Assembly: GCA_002868905.1 (NCBI GenBank)
Contig: PKUA01000076.1
Coordinates: forward strand, 1-64,000
Direction: 5' to 3'
From: Desulfuromonas sp.
GTDB lineage: Bacteria; Desulfobacterota; Desulfuromonadia; Desulfuromonadales; Geothermobacteraceae
Length of the DNA: 64,000 nt
This document shows, in pieces, positions 7,944-16,979 of this stretch. The stretch's first letter is position 1, and each line of letters starts with the position of its first letter. Below the pieces are notes generated by a model. The model saw only the letters and a list, made by a program, of their open reading frames with translations, searched no databases and was not told where the DNA came from. A program made the position numbers and the translations under genes.

Positions 7944-9137
7944 TCAGAGAGTAACTTCCCCCAAATCGTCGAGCCATCCACCCTCTTCCGTCAGTTTTCG
8001 GACCAACATGCGCGACGCCTCTTCCGGGTGTTCCTGGCGGGCATGAATTTGCTTGAGAAGCAATTTATCGTCGATCCGGCCGCAAATTTCAAGTTTTCCG
8101 ATATCGTGGCCGATAATGAACTTGAAACGCTTTGCGTAACCGTCGAGGCGACGCCGGGCCTGGTCGACCATGTCGACACCCGCTTTGAGCGGAACCTGGA
8201 AATGGTGTCTGACTCGCGCGACCGGCATGCACTGGTAGAGATAGTATGGATTCACCCCGATCCGGACCAGCCCGTCCATCAGGTCGACCAGGGTCTGTTC
8301 ATCGTCGTTGATCCCCTTGAGCAGGACCGCCTGATTGTTGACACTGATACCCGCCTCCCTCAACTCCAGGACCGCGCGTTCCGCCACGGGGGTCAGTTCG
8401 GCCGGGTGATTGAAATGGGTCGGCACGAAGAGAGTCTTCTTACGATTGAATTCCTTAAGGAAATCGATCAGCTCCCGGTCGAAAAACCGGAACGGGAAGA
8501 CAACCGGTGCCCGTGATCCGATCCGCACGAAATTGAGGTGCGGAATCTCCAGCAGCGGCGTCAGCATCTCCTTGAGAACGTCGGTCGGGAGCAGGAACGG
8601 ATCACCTCCGGAAACCACCACGTTGGAGGTCTCCGGGTGGTCGGCGATGTATTTTGCGGCGTTGCGGAAGTTGGTCACCGTCTGCTCGTTGGGCAGGCCG
8701 ACCATCCGCTTGCGGAAACAGTGGCGGCAATACATGGAACAGTATTCCGTGGCGACAACCAGGGCGGTATAGGAGTACTTGTGCAGGATCCCGTTCCCTT
8801 TGTCGTGCTTGTCATCACCGTAGGGATCCTTGGTGGTCTCTCCCATCTCCCCGGCGACGATCAACTCCTCCGCCCCGGGAACAGCGAGTTTGCGGATCGG
8901 GTCGTCCGGGTTCTCACCATCAATGAGACCGAGGTAGTAACGGGGGATATTCATCGGGTGAGCCGCTACGACCTCCTCCAGTTCGGCCACCTCTCCGATC
9001 GACAAGGGGTGGTAGTTCTGCAACTGGGCTACGCTGGTGATGTTGTGCTGCAACTCCTGCTGCCAATCGATATCATACCAATCGTCAAAATCAGGGTTGA
9101 CATGGTCAAGGTCGAATTTACTTGCGAGTAAAGACAT
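7944..9137 (-). CDS. KamA-family radical SAM protein, divergent lysine 2,3-aminomutase paralogue
   Basis: 397 residues. The radical SAM cluster motif is C133SMYC137RHC140, and the barrel has SGGDPFLL and FVPTHFNHP as in lysine 2,3-aminomutase. Yet the two aspartates that hold the lysine side chain in that enzyme are absent: the YQCD motif is YQCMPVARVRHHF here, and the DAPGGGGK motif is replaced by a GHDIGKLEICG segment, whose lysine may still carry PLP. It is therefore probably an aminomutase for another substrate. It lies 65 bp after a small membrane protein downstream of ablAB. AGGGA precedes the ATG. Other readings: a glutamate-type aminomutase, or an EF-P-modifying type, but neither motif set fits. 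Confidence 0.8.
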   Translation of the reverse strand: MSLLASKFDLDHVNPDFDDWYDIDWQQELQHNITSVAQLQNYHPLSIGEVAELEEVVAAHPMNIPRYYLGLIDGENPDDPIRKLAVPGAEELIVAGEMGETTKDPYGDDKHDKGNGILHKYSYTALVVATEYCSMYCRHCFRKRMVGLPNEQTVTNFRNAAKYIADHPETSNVVVSGGDPFLLPTDVLKEMLTPLLEIPHLNFVRIGSRAPVVFPFRFFDRELIDFLKEFNRKKTLFVPTHFNHPAELTPVAERAVLELREAGISVNNQAVLLKGINDDEQTLVDLMDGLVRIGVNPYYLYQCMPVARVRHHFQVPLKAGVDMVDQARRRLDGYAKRFKFIIGHDIGKLEICGRIDDKLLLKQIHARQEHPEEASRMLVRKLTEEGGWLDDLGEVTL

Positions 9138-9202
9138 TTGTTTCCCTGGGTTGAGGTTAAAGTTTCAGCCTATTTGACGCGTCAATTACAATCTCACGCC
9201 AA

Positions 9203-9385
9203 TCAAAGCCATCCGAGCTCACGTGAGGCGAAAAGAACACCCGCCGTCACCACCAGGGCAAAAACCAGGTTGAGCCCGGCAAAGATGAAAAGCAGGCAGC
9301 TGGCCACTTGGTTCTTCTTCCATGCGAGACAGCCAAGGTAGAAACTCAACAAGGCGCAGGGGATGGCGATAATGACAAAAATCAT
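9203..9385 (-). CDS. Small membrane protein between ablB and the KamA paralogue
   Basis: A 60-residue frame with two hydrophobic helices (about residues 1-20 and 27-52) joined by a short WKKNQ loop. It starts 23 bp after the ablB stop on the same strand, with GGAG about 13 nt upstream of the ATG. No family is recognised. Its place inside the osmolyte operon suggests co-expression, but coding status rests only on position and hydrophobic pattern. Confidence 0.5.
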   Translation of the reverse strand: MIFVIIAIPCALLSFYLGCLAWKKNQVASCLLFIFAGLNLVFALVVTAGVLFASRELGWL

Positions 9386-9408
9386 GTCATGCCATCTCCA
9401 GGACCGAC

Positions 9409-10242
9409 CTAAAGCGGTTTATACCAGACATTCATGCTCTCCAGGTCACCGGAGATCTGGGTGTTATTGACCAGGGTGCCGGAGAAGATGTAGCCGTGCT
9501 TGGCGAATGTCAGATTCATCCCGAACGAGTAGGAACGGGCGATGGTATAGGCGGTTTTAATGCCGATCTTGCCCACCCCCCCCTCCATCTGCTCCAGCAG
9601 GAAGGTCGCCAGGCCGAGCCCGCGACATTCGGGTAACGTGGCAAAGTCGGTCATCTCGGCGTTCTGCCCTTCGAAATCAATTTCAGCCGAGGAGAGGGCG
9701 ATTAATTCGTCCCCGCGCCGAATGCCGAAGTAGATCAGGTTCTCATCCATCGTCTGAACCAGATAGGCGGGATCATGAATCGGAAACGGATAAGACGCGA
9801 ACACCGCTTTGTAGAGTTCGGCCATATCCTCGGTGTCCTGCTTGCGCATCGTGCTGAAATGGCAACCCTCCGGCAAGGCCGGCTCACCCGTTACAACCGG
9901 TTTCTTCTCCGCGGTCTGCAAAATCTCGGCGACGAGCTTGGACTGCTGCTCTGTCCGTCGAGGTTCGCAGAGGAACCTGCTGAAAAAATATCCCTCGTCC
10001 TCGCCCCGGAACAGATTCGGAATCTTTGCCTCTTCGACAAAGCCTTTCTCCAGGAATCCGCTGCGGGCAAACGATGGCGACTTGACGAAAATTTTCGAGT
10101 AACCTTTCGTCTCCGCCAGGGCGACGACATAATCAACGATTTGCGGATAGTCCTGCGGATCGATCTTCATGACATAGGCCCGGTCGTTGGCCGTGCCGTG
10201 CTGAATCACCGAGTTACCGAATTTTTCCACTTGGTCACTCAT
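9409..10242 (-). CDS. ablB: Putative beta-lysine N-acetyltransferase AblB
   Basis: 277 residues from the ATG at 10242. The C-terminal half is a GNAT acetyltransferase domain with the acetyl-CoA loop [14 protein letters not shown]; the N-terminal half is the family-specific part that starts [12 protein letters not shown]. AblB acetylates the epsilon-amino group of beta-lysine to give N-epsilon-acetyl-beta-lysine, a salt-stress solute of methanogens and some bacteria. The gene overlaps the end of ablA by 8 bp, which fixes the pathway. An upstream in-frame ATG at 10266 is possible; neither start has a strong ribosome binding site. Confidence 0.9.
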   Translation of the reverse strand: MSDQVEKFGNSVIQHGTANDRAYVMKIDPQDYPQIVDYVVALAETKGYSKIFVKSPSFARSGFLEKGFVEEAKIPNLFRGEDEGYFFSRFLCEPRRTEQQSKLVAEILQTAEKKPVVTGEPALPEGCHFSTMRKQDTEDMAELYKAVFASYPFPIHDPAYLVQTMDENLIYFGIRRGDELIALSSAEIDFEGQNAEMTDFATLPECRGLGLATFLLEQMEGGVGKIGIKTAYTIARSYSFGMNLTFAKHGYIFSGTLVNNTQISGDLESMNVWYKPL

Positions 10243-11551
10243 CGTCCCGACGCCGCATCCTTTCATTGTTTTCCGGGGTCAGTGAAATAGTCTTGTCGTG
10301 GTCGGCGAGCAGCTGTCCGATCCCGGTTGCCAGGTACTCGTCCGCATCATCCAGGGGAAGCTGCAGGTCGCAGTCGTCGCATTTCCGATCGCAGAAAACC
10401 GGCTCGTAGCTGTCCGGCTCCTGGTAGGTGGTGATAACCCCTTCGTAGTTGCGCAAAATCACCTTGTTGGTAGAGAGCGAGATCAGGTAATTCGGATTGA
10501 GCGGGATCTTGCCCCCCCCACCCGGTGCATCGATCACATAGGTCGGGACGGCGAAACCGCTGGTATGACCGATCAGGCTCTCCATGATTTCGATCCCTTT
10601 GCCGACCGGGGTCCGGAAATGGCTCAGCCCTTCCGAGAGATCGCACTGGTAGAGGTAGTAAGGGCGCACCCGGTTATCGACCAGCTTGTGCATCAGGGCC
10701 TTCATGATCCGCTGGCAATCGTTGACGCCGGCCAGCAGGACCGTCTGGTTGCCGAGCGGGATGCCGGCATCCGCCAATTTGCGTAGCGCCTCCTTGGAGG
10801 AAGCGGTCATCTCCCGCGGATGGTTGAAATGGGTGTTGAGCCAGACCGGGTGGTGCTTGCGCAGCATCTCGACCAGGCCTTCGGTGATGCGGTAGGGGAG
10901 CACCACCGGCATCCGGCTGCCGATGCGGATCACCTGGACGTGCGGGATCTTGCGCAGCTCGGTCAGAATCCAGTCGAGGTAATCGTCCGAAAGCATCAAA
11001 GGGTCGCCACCGGAGAGCAGCACATCGCGGACGACCGGATTCTCCCGGATGTAGTCCAGCCCTGCGAGGATCTCCTGCTTGCCCGGGATCGAGTCGACAT
11101 CACCGACCTTCCGCTTCCGGGTGCAGTGCCGGCAGTACATGGAACAGACGTTGCTGATATGAAGCAGGACCCGGTCCGGGTAGCGATGGGTGATTCCCGG
11201 GACCGGGCTGTCCTTGTCCTCGGCCAACGGGTCGGCCATATCATGCTTGTCGATATTCAGTTCGGCCGGGGACGGGAACGACTGCTTGAAAACCGGGTCG
11301 TGCTGATAATCGTCCGGATTGATCAGTGAAAGATAATAGGGGGTAATGCAGAGGGGAAACTTCTTCAGGGTCAGCTCTATTTTCTTCCGCTCCAGGGGAT
11401 CGAGGCTGATACCGAGCAGCGTCTCGAAGCTGTCGACCTCCTGGATCGAGTTCCTCAACTGCCACTTCCAGTCCCGCCATTGGGACAGGCTGGCATCCTC
11501 GGGGGAAATTTTTTCGGCTATTTCCTGCTGGTTAGCCGAGTAGATAGACAT
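10235..11551 (-). CDS. ablA: Lysine 2,3-aminomutase AblA
   Basis: 438 residues, the normal length. The 4Fe-4S/SAM motif is C136SMYC140RHC143TRKRKVGD. The lysine-binding aspartates are both present in [19 protein letters not shown] and [12 protein letters not shown], the latter with the PLP lysine. The C-terminal [11 protein letters not shown] cysteines match the zinc-binding region of the clostridial enzyme. It converts L-lysine to L-beta-lysine, the first step of N-epsilon-acetyl-beta-lysine synthesis with AblB. AAGGAG precedes the ATG. A MarR-type gene lies just upstream on the same strand, with a palindrome in the 97-bp gap. Confidence 0.95.
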   Translation of the reverse strand: MSIYSANQQEIAEKISPEDASLSQWRDWKWQLRNSIQEVDSFETLLGISLDPLERKKIELTLKKFPLCITPYYLSLINPDDYQHDPVFKQSFPSPAELNIDKHDMADPLAEDKDSPVPGITHRYPDRVLLHISNVCSMYCRHCTRKRKVGDVDSIPGKQEILAGLDYIRENPVVRDVLLSGGDPLMLSDDYLDWILTELRKIPHVQVIRIGSRMPVVLPYRITEGLVEMLRKHHPVWLNTHFNHPREMTASSKEALRKLADAGIPLGNQTVLLAGVNDCQRIMKALMHKLVDNRVRPYYLYQCDLSEGLSHFRTPVGKGIEIMESLIGHTSGFAVPTYVIDAPGGGGKIPLNPNYLISLSTNKVILRNYEGVITTYQEPDSYEPVFCDRKCDDCDLQLPLDDADEYLATGIGQLLADHDKTISLTPENNERMRRRDDE

Positions 11552-11619
11552 TCCTTACTCCTTCGGTTGCGGTTGCCGTAGCCAAGACGCAATACGTCGT
11601 GGCTGAATGCAACCTTCAA

Positions 11620-11639
11620 TTGATTCGCGCGCTTCAATC
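11620..11639. promoter_or_regulatory. Imperfect palindrome between marR-type gene and ablA, candidate operator
   Basis: ATTGATTCGCGCGCTTCAAT matches its reverse complement at 16 of 20 positions, typical in size for a MarR-family site. It lies 69-88 bp upstream of ablA and directly after the stop of the MarR-like regulator. Confidence 0.4.
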
Positions 11640-11648
11640 GTATGATTT

Positions 11649-12278
11649 TTAGGAATTTGGTGTTGGTTTCAATTCATCGGAGTTTGCCTGGACGATCGGA
11701 CCGGTTTCCAGAACCGGGGAGGCCTCGATCCGATCAGCCTCCATTAGATCAACGACCTTCTCCAGTGCCAGGGTAATCGAGACCTGTTCGAGTTCCGGTA
11801 AGCTCTTCAGTGCCTCGGCCAGGGTGTCCTGCAACGAAGACGGGGCGCGTTCCACCAACCGCTCCCCTTCAGATGTCAGGCCGACCAGGACCTGGCGACG
11901 GTCTTTACTGTTCCGTTGTCGGCTCAGCAACCCCTTCTCTTCCAACCGGTCGATAATGCCGACCACGGTGCTCGGGCTGAGATAAATCGTCTGGGCGAGG
12001 CGGGTCGTCGTCAGCGGACCACCCTCCTTGATGGCCAGCAGGCACCCGAGTTGAGGACCGGTCACCTTGTGGTTCTGGGAAAGTTTCTTGGAATGGATTT
12101 CCACCGCACGGATGATTCGCCTCAGGGACTGCAATATACGCAGCTCATAGCTCTCTGAGGGGACCGCCGGCGTCTCGGCAGGACCCGGCAGGATCTTCTT
12201 CTCCCTACCGGCCTCCGGGACATCTCCCCCCTTTATCGACCCGGTAGATTCTGCTTGGTTATCAGATGATGTCGTCAT
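11649..12278 (-). CDS. MarR-family transcriptional regulator of the ablA operon
   Basis: 209 residues. A charged, probably disordered N-terminal tail of about 40 residues precedes a winged helix-turn-helix with PQLGCLLAIKEGGPLTTTRLA, the recognition region YLSPSTVVGIIDRLEEKGLLSR and the wing NSKDRRQVLVGLT, all standard for MarR. It is upstream of ablA on the same strand, so control of the osmolyte genes is likely, perhaps in response to salinity, though the signal is not visible. The C-terminal tail after the dimerisation helix is also longer than usual. A promoter with an overlapping palindrome lies upstream. Confidence 0.85.
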   Translation of the reverse strand: MTTSSDNQAESTGSIKGGDVPEAGREKKILPGPAETPAVPSESYELRILQSLRRIIRAVEIHSKKLSQNHKVTGPQLGCLLAIKEGGPLTTTRLAQTIYLSPSTVVGIIDRLEEKGLLSRQRNSKDRRQVLVGLTSEGERLVERAPSSLQDTLAEALKSLPELEQVSITLALEKVVDLMEADRIEASPVLETGPIVQANSDELKPTPNS

Positions 12279-12323
12279 GGCTTGTCAATTTCGTTCCTGT
12301 TGAAATGGTTCGTGTGCGAAAGG

Positions 12324-12352
12324 TTCTAACACAAACAATTAACACGTGTCAA
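12324..12352 (-). promoter_or_regulatory. Promoter of the MarR-type gene with overlapping E-box-like palindrome
   Basis: On the minus strand, -35 TTGACA (12352-12347) and -10 TTAGAA (12329-12324) are 17 bp apart. The palindrome TTAACACGTGTCAA (12339-12352, 12 of 14 symmetric) covers the -35 box, a good position for a repressor, possibly the MarR protein itself. Confidence 0.5.
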
Positions 12353-12479
12353 ATCAGGTCCACAACCGCTGAATGACTGAAAAGAGCAAACATCATTGCC
12401 GCTCAACCGGTTTCCACCTATAATTTCAATAATTTTCCGTTTCAGAATTTTTCTCTCCCCTGGAAATGGCTTCGGACAC

Positions 12480-14477
12480 ATGGGAATTGCAGCTGACATC
12501 GTCATTATTATCGTTGCCGGGCTTCTCGGCGCACTGATCGCACACCGGCTGAAACAGCCGCTGATGCTCGGCTACATCCTTTCCGGCATCCTGATCGGTC
12601 CGTTTACCCGCGGCATTGCGGTCGGCGGAGTCCACGACATTGAAAAACTGGCCGAGATCGGCGTCGCCCTGCTGCTGTTCGCCCTCGGGCTCGAGTTCTC
12701 CCTGAAAGAGCTGAAACCGGTTCGCACCATCGCCCTGATCGGCACTCCGCTGCAAATTCTGCTGACCACCGCCTTCGGTTTTTTGATCGGGCGCTGGCTC
12801 GGCTGGGAGACGATCCCCGCCCTCTGGCTCGGTGCACTGATTTCCTTCTCCAGTACCATGGTGATTCTCAAAACCCTGATGGCCCAAGGGGTGATGGGGA
12901 CCCTGTCGAGCCGGGTCATGATCGGCATTCTCATCGTGCAGGACCTGGCGGTGGTCCCGTTGATGATCATGCTGCCAAAATTGAGCGACCCCGCCACCGG
13001 TCTGCCGGCCCTCGGCCTGGCCGCCTTAAAATCCGCCTTATTCCTCGGTCTGATGCTATTCATCGGCACCAAGTTGTTACCGTGGCTGCTGCGCATGATC
13101 GCCCGCTGGAATTCGCGCGAGCTGTTCCTGCTCTCCATAACCGCTATCGGCCTCGGCATCGGCTACGCCACCTACCTGGCCGGCCTCTCCTTCGCCTTCG
13201 GTGCCTTCGTCGCCGGATTTGTCCTGAGCGAATCGGACTACGGGCACCAGGCTCTGAGCGACATCATCCCGCTGCGCGACCTGTTCGGCCTGCTCTTTTT
13301 CACCTCGGTCGGGATGCTGCTCAACCCCGCTTTTTTAATTGAAAACTGGCTGGAGGTCCTGGGCCTTGTCCTGCTGGTCGGCTTGGGCAAAGGGACCCTG
13401 ATGGCCATCCTGACGCGCGGCTTCGGCTATGGCAATGTCGTGCCGTTCGCCGTCGGTCTCGGCATGTTTCAGATCGGCGAGTTCTCCTTCCTGCTGGCCC
13501 AGGAAGGGTTGAGAAATGACGCCTTGAGCTACGATCAGTATTCCCTCGTCCTCTGCGCCACCATCATCAGCATGGTCCTAACCCCCCTGGTCTCAGGATT
13601 GACCACGCCGTTCTATGCCTTGCGGAAAAAGACCTCCAGGAAAGAACCCCTGGAGACGGTCAATATTTCCGCAAGGGAATTGCGGGACCACGTGGTCGTG
13701 ATCGGTGGTGGCCGGGTCGGGCAGCATGTCGCCAGGGTCCTGAACCAGCTCGAGGTTCCGTTTATTATCATCGAAGTCAGCCATCGCCGTTTCGAAGAGT
13801 GCAAAGCGGCACAATTTCCGACCATTTTCGGCGATGCCAGCCAGTCCCCGGTGCTTGAAGCAGCCAACATCGGACTCGCGCAACAACTGCTGATCACTGT
13901 TCCGGCCATCGTCCCGACCCAGACCATCGTTCGGCATGTGCATCAGCACCACCCCGGATTGAATGTCGTGGTCAGGGCCGAAGGGGAACAACAGATGCAG
14001 ACCCTCTATGGCGAGGGGGTCTACATGGTCATCCTGCCGGAGCTCGAAGCCGGTCTCGAAATCGCTCGCCAGGCCCTGCTGCACCTGAACATGCCGATCC
14101 CGGTTATCCAGCGTTATACCGACGCCATCCGCCGGGAGCTCTATCATCCGATTTTCGAAACCCGGGACGACCATAAAGAAATCAGACAGTTGAAAAACGC
14201 GCGCGACCTACTGGAGCTCACGTGGGAACGGATTACCACCGACTCACCGGCCTCAGGAAAAAACCTGCGCGAATTGGAGGTTCGCCGTTGCACCGGCGTC
14301 TCCATCGTCGGAGTCTTGCGCAATGGCGATTTCGTTCCGAATCCGGGGGCAGGGTTTGAACTCAAGGCAGGTGACCTGGTGGCAGCGATCGGCAACTCGG
14401 AGCAGCGGCAGGCTTTCACCAGCTTTCTCAAGACCGGCGTCAACGTCTGTACTTTGGCGGAGAGCGGCGGGTCATAG
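12480..14477 (+). CDS. Kef-type (CPA2) cation:proton antiporter with TrkA-N and TrkA-C domains
   Basis: 665 residues from the ATG at 12480. Residues 1-380 form about 12 transmembrane helices of the Na+/H+ or K+/H+ exchanger fold ([24 protein letters not shown]). Then comes a TrkA-N nucleotide-binding domain starting [16 protein letters not shown] (about residue 400) and a C-terminal TrkA-C domain (about 575-655). It should exchange potassium or sodium for protons under nucleotide or thiol control. Longer in-frame starts exist upstream but only non-ATG and without family-like sequence. Its location after the ablAB regulator fits an osmotic-stress theme. Confidence 0.9.
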   Translation: MGIAADIVIIIVAGLLGALIAHRLKQPLMLGYILSGILIGPFTRGIAVGGVHDIEKLAEIGVALLLFALGLEFSLKELKPVRTIALIGTPLQILLTTAFGFLIGRWLGWETIPALWLGALISFSSTMVILKTLMAQGVMGTLSSRVMIGILIVQDLAVVPLMIMLPKLSDPATGLPALGLAALKSALFLGLMLFIGTKLLPWLLRMIARWNSRELFLLSITAIGLGIGYATYLAGLSFAFGAFVAGFVLSESDYGHQALSDIIPLRDLFGLLFFTSVGMLLNPAFLIENWLEVLGLVLLVGLGKGTLMAILTRGFGYGNVVPFAVGLGMFQIGEFSFLLAQEGLRNDALSYDQYSLVLCATIISMVLTPLVSGLTTPFYALRKKTSRKEPLETVNISARELRDHVVVIGGGRVGQHVARVLNQLEVPFIIIEVSHRRFEECKAAQFPTIFGDASQSPVLEAANIGLAQQLLITVPAIVPTQTIVRHVHQHHPGLNVVVRAEGEQQMQTLYGEGVYMVILPELEAGLEIARQALLHLNMPIPVIQRYTDAIRRELYHPIFETRDDHKEIRQLKNARDLLELTWERITTDSPASGKNLRELEVRRCTGVSIVGVLRNGDFVPNPGAGFELKAGDLVAAIGNSEQRQAFTSFLKTGVNVCTLAESGGS

Positions 14478-14563
14478 GGGAGGCCCGCCTCACAACAGTC
14501 CCTCAAGAACGGACCCGGCAGATCGGTTCCTGCGGCCCAAACATCCGTCATGAAATCAAACAA

Positions 14564-14579
14564 CTGTGCTTTTGCACAG
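14564..14579 (+). terminator. Hairpin after the antiporter gene
   Basis: CTGTGC-TTTT-GCACAG, a perfect 6-bp stem, is followed by a second near-perfect hairpin (GATTCGT / ACGAGTC, about 14583-14602) and TACTTTTA. No long T run, so termination would be modest. Confidence 0.35.
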
Positions 14580-14645
14580 TCCAGATTCGTGACAAAACGA
14601 GTCTACTTTTACGGAAGCACACGTGTTTTTTCTTGATTCCCTGCG

Positions 14646-14770
14646 TATAATCATAACCATCGAAAGGTTGTTGTGGCAGGCAACCTGGAGATAACCTTCT
14701 TCAACAAACCTCCTCAAAGCAAGATCTGGCCCCACAGTTTACTACCTCCTGAACTGTGGGGCTTCTTTTT
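14646..14770 (+). ncRNA. Candidate small RNA with two CCTCC loops and an intrinsic terminator
   Basis: A consensus -10 TATAAT at 14646-14651 is followed by about 110 nt without an open reading frame, ending in a strong terminator (14729-14770). The 5' part can form GGTTG/CAACC. Two unpaired ACCTCCT-like segments (about 14708-14713 and in the terminator loop near 14744-14750) could bind ribosome binding sites. The -35 region is poor. It matches no RNA family I know. It could instead be the untranslated leader and attenuator of azlC. Confidence 0.45.
14729..14770 (+). terminator. Strong intrinsic terminator
   Basis: GCCCCACAGTT pairs perfectly with AACTGTGGGGC and is followed by TTCTTTTT. Confidence 0.85.
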
Positions 14771-14915
14771 CACCTGTCCTGGATTAAGAAAAATTCCACC
14801 TCCCCTACCAACCTTGTCGGTGACCAGCCGAGTGATTTAGTGTATGTAATAGGTTAAACGATCGACCCTCGTTAAACACTTGAGATTCAATAGTTCAATT
14901 TTACGGAAACCGGAT

Positions 14916-15629
14916 TTGAGAACCTCTTCAACCCCCGACAAATCCCTGCGAGAAGGTGCTTCCGCCGCATGGCCGATCTGCCTCGGCTACTTCCCGATCG
15001 GCATGGCGCTCGGAGTACTTGCCCAGCAGGCGGGGCTCGGACCGGTCTGGATCGGGCTGATGTCTGTGTTGGTGTTCGCCGGCAGCGCCCAGTTTATCGC
15101 GGTGGCGATGATCGACGGCGGCGCCACCGCAGCCTCCATCATCTTCACCACCTTCGTGGTCAACTTCCGGCATGTACTGATGAGCGGCGCACTTGCGGTC
15201 CCACTGCGGGGCGTGAAGAGACGGTTCCTGTTGCTGTTCGCCTACGGCATCACCGACGAGAGCTTCGCGGTCAACATGACCCGCTTCCGGCAGGGGCACT
15301 GGGACCGCTGGCGCGCTCTGGTGGTGCACCACACCGCCAACCTGACCTGGATACTGGCGACCATCACCGGTGGCGTCGTCGGCACCCTGATTCCGCCCGG
15401 CTCGTTCGGCATCGACTACGCCCTGCCGGCGATGTTCATCGCCCTGCTGGCGCTGCAGCTGCACGGACGCATCTACCTCGTCACCGGGACGCTGGCTGCG
15501 GTAATCGCCGTCGTGTGGAAGCTACTGATTCCGGGCGACAGCTATATCGTCGGGGCGGCGGTCAGCGCAGCGACCCTCGGTTTTCTGCTGCGGCGCCGTG
15601 CCTTTAGTACCGGGAAGGAGGGGGAATGA
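14916..15629 (+). CDS. azlC: AzlC-type branched-chain amino acid exporter, large subunit
   Basis: About 237 residues with seven or more hydrophobic helices. Conserved AzlC features are GYFPIGMALGVLAQQAGL, FAGSAQFIA, NFRHVLMSG and YGITDESFAV. With AzlD it forms a membrane pair that exports branched-chain or related amino acids. No ATG fits the N-terminus; I chose the TTG at 14916, which is preceded by GGAAACCGGA, over the TTG at 14880 with no ribosome binding site. It overlaps azlD by 4 bp. Confidence 0.85.
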   Translation: MRTSSTPDKSLREGASAAWPICLGYFPIGMALGVLAQQAGLGPVWIGLMSVLVFAGSAQFIAVAMIDGGATAASIIFTTFVVNFRHVLMSGALAVPLRGVKRRFLLLFAYGITDESFAVNMTRFRQGHWDRWRALVVHHTANLTWILATITGGVVGTLIPPGSFGIDYALPAMFIALLALQLHGRIYLVTGTLAAVIAVVWKLLIPGDSYIVGAAVSAATLGFLLRRRAFSTGKEGE

Positions 15630-15940
15630 CCTTCGAGAACTACCTGCTGCTGTTGCTGGGGATGGGGAGCGTGACATACCTGCCGCGGCTATTACCGCTG
15701 CTGTTCCTGTCGCAGCGTGAGCTGCCACGCTGGCTGGTCGATTGGCTGGAATTGATCCCGGTGGCGATTCTCGCCGCGCTGCTGGCACCCTCCTTGGTCA
15801 TCGAAGGTGATTCCGGGCGGCTTGACCTGCTGCGCACCGAGTTCTGGATTGCGATACCGACCTTGCTGTTCGCCTGGAAGACCAGGTCCCTTGGCGGATC
15901 GGTTCTCCTCGGGATGATGCTGTTCTGGTTGTTCGGCTAA
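15626..15940 (+). CDS. azlD: AzlD-type branched-chain amino acid exporter, small subunit
   Basis: 104 residues with three to four hydrophobic helices and the family stretch VTYLPRLLPLLFL near the N-terminus, which is the usual size and pattern for AzlD. The ATG overlaps the azlC stop (ATGA), and GGAAGGAGGGGGA just upstream is a strong ribosome binding site. It ends 4 bp inside the convergent minus-strand gene, so the two transcripts run into each other. Confidence 0.85.
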   Translation: MTFENYLLLLLGMGSVTYLPRLLPLLFLSQRELPRWLVDWLELIPVAILAALLAPSLVIEGDSGRLDLLRTEFWIAIPTLLFAWKTRSLGGSVLLGMMLFWLFG

Positions 15941-16530
15941 CGATTCATGCGCTGGTTGACCAGGTCGGCCCGACTGACCAGCAACTGCCCTTGCAAGTCG
16001 AGCAAACCGAGGTAGGTGCGGGAGCTGAAATCGAAGACTTCGACGAACAGTTTGTCGGGCGAATAGTCTTGCCGTAAGCTCTTGAGATGATCGGACTTCA
16101 ACAGGGCTTCCAGTGACGGAAACACCACCGGTCGCAACCTGAAATAGACCGGCCGCGGATCGCTCTGCTCCAGCATGGAGAGCAGGGTCCGATAGCTACC
16201 ATCACCCAGCTGATTATTGGTCGAGATCATGAACATCCGGTCCCAACCGTGCAACCCGCGCCGACTGTACTTGAGGCGGGGGTTTTTCAGGATATCGCAT
16301 CCATACAGCTTCCCCATTCCCTCGACCAGCTCCTGCTCGCTCTCGAACGTCAATTCGACCCAGGTGCCACCCGGGTTGAGTTGGATATCGAACCTCTCCA
16401 GGTCATCCAGTGAAAAGCAGGTTTCGATGCCGAGGTTGTTGGTGTCGCCGGTGTCAATGTAGCGGACAGCGCCGGCAGGCATGACCAAAAGAAAAACGAT
16501 CAGAGCCGAAAGTGTGCTGCGCAAAAACAT
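15937..16530 (-). CDS. Exported protein of unknown function
   Basis: About 197 residues beginning MFLRSTLSALIVFLLVMPAGA, a clear signal peptide. The mature part is charged and rich in beta-type sequence, with YIDTGDTNNLGIETCFSLDDL and one more cysteine in GKLYGCDIL; the two cysteines may form a disulfide. No family recognised. The start is uncertain: a TTG at 16536 has AAGGA at good spacing, the ATG at 16530 is too far from it, and an ATG at 16581 would add a cytoplasmic extension. It is last in line after the DUF423 gene and the cobamide operon, and may be read from that transcript. Confidence 0.6.
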   Translation of the reverse strand: MFLRSTLSALIVFLLVMPAGAVRYIDTGDTNNLGIETCFSLDDLERFDIQLNPGGTWVELTFESEQELVEGMGKLYGCDILKNPRLKYSRRGLHGWDRMFMISTNNQLGDGSYRTLLSMLEQSDPRPVYFRLRPVVFPSLEALLKSDHLKSLRQDYSPDKLFVEVFDFSSRTYLGLLDLQGQLLVSRADLVNQRMNR

Positions 16531-16591
16531 CTGCAAGCTTGAATTCCTTTCTCTTTTCCAGACGTGAGCCTCTTGATTCATACTGCGTGAT

Positions 16592-16972
16592 TCAACCGGA
16601 TTTGACAACCCCCCAGGCGAGCAACGCCCATCCGGCGAGGAAGGACACTCCACCGAACGGGGTAATCGCACCAAGGGGACGGACTCCGGTCAGGGCGAGC
16701 AGGTAGAGGCTGCCACTGAACAGGAGGATACCGAGCAGAAATGCCCAACCGGCTCGCCTGTGGGCAATCGATGCCGCCTCGCCCCGGAGCAGCACACCGA
16801 CCAGAAGCAGCGCCAGGGAGTGAATCTGCTGGTAGTCGACCCCCTTGTTCCAGACCCTCAGCAGGTCGTCGCTCAGCCTCCCTTCGAGTCCATGGGCACC
16901 AAAGGCTCCGAGGGCGACACCGATAAAACCGCTGAGCGCCCCGAGCAACACGAATACCTGGTCGATTTTCAT
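16592..16972 (-). CDS. DUF423 (YgdD-type) small membrane protein
   Basis: 126 residues with four hydrophobic helices. The signature GAFGAHGLEGRLS after the first helix, followed by NKGVDYQQIHSLALL, identifies DUF423. The function of this inner-membrane family is unknown. The ATG at 16972 lies just past the cobD stop, with GAAAAGAG before it; a TTG at 16985-16987 would overlap cobD. It appears to be a passenger at the end of the cobamide operon. Confidence 0.85.
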   Translation of the reverse strand: MKIDQVFVLLGALSGFIGVALGAFGAHGLEGRLSDDLLRVWNKGVDYQQIHSLALLLVGVLLRGEAASIAHRRAGWAFLLGILLFSGSLYLLALTGVRPLGAITPFGGVSFLAGWALLAWGVVKSG

Positions 16973-16979
16973 TCTCTTT

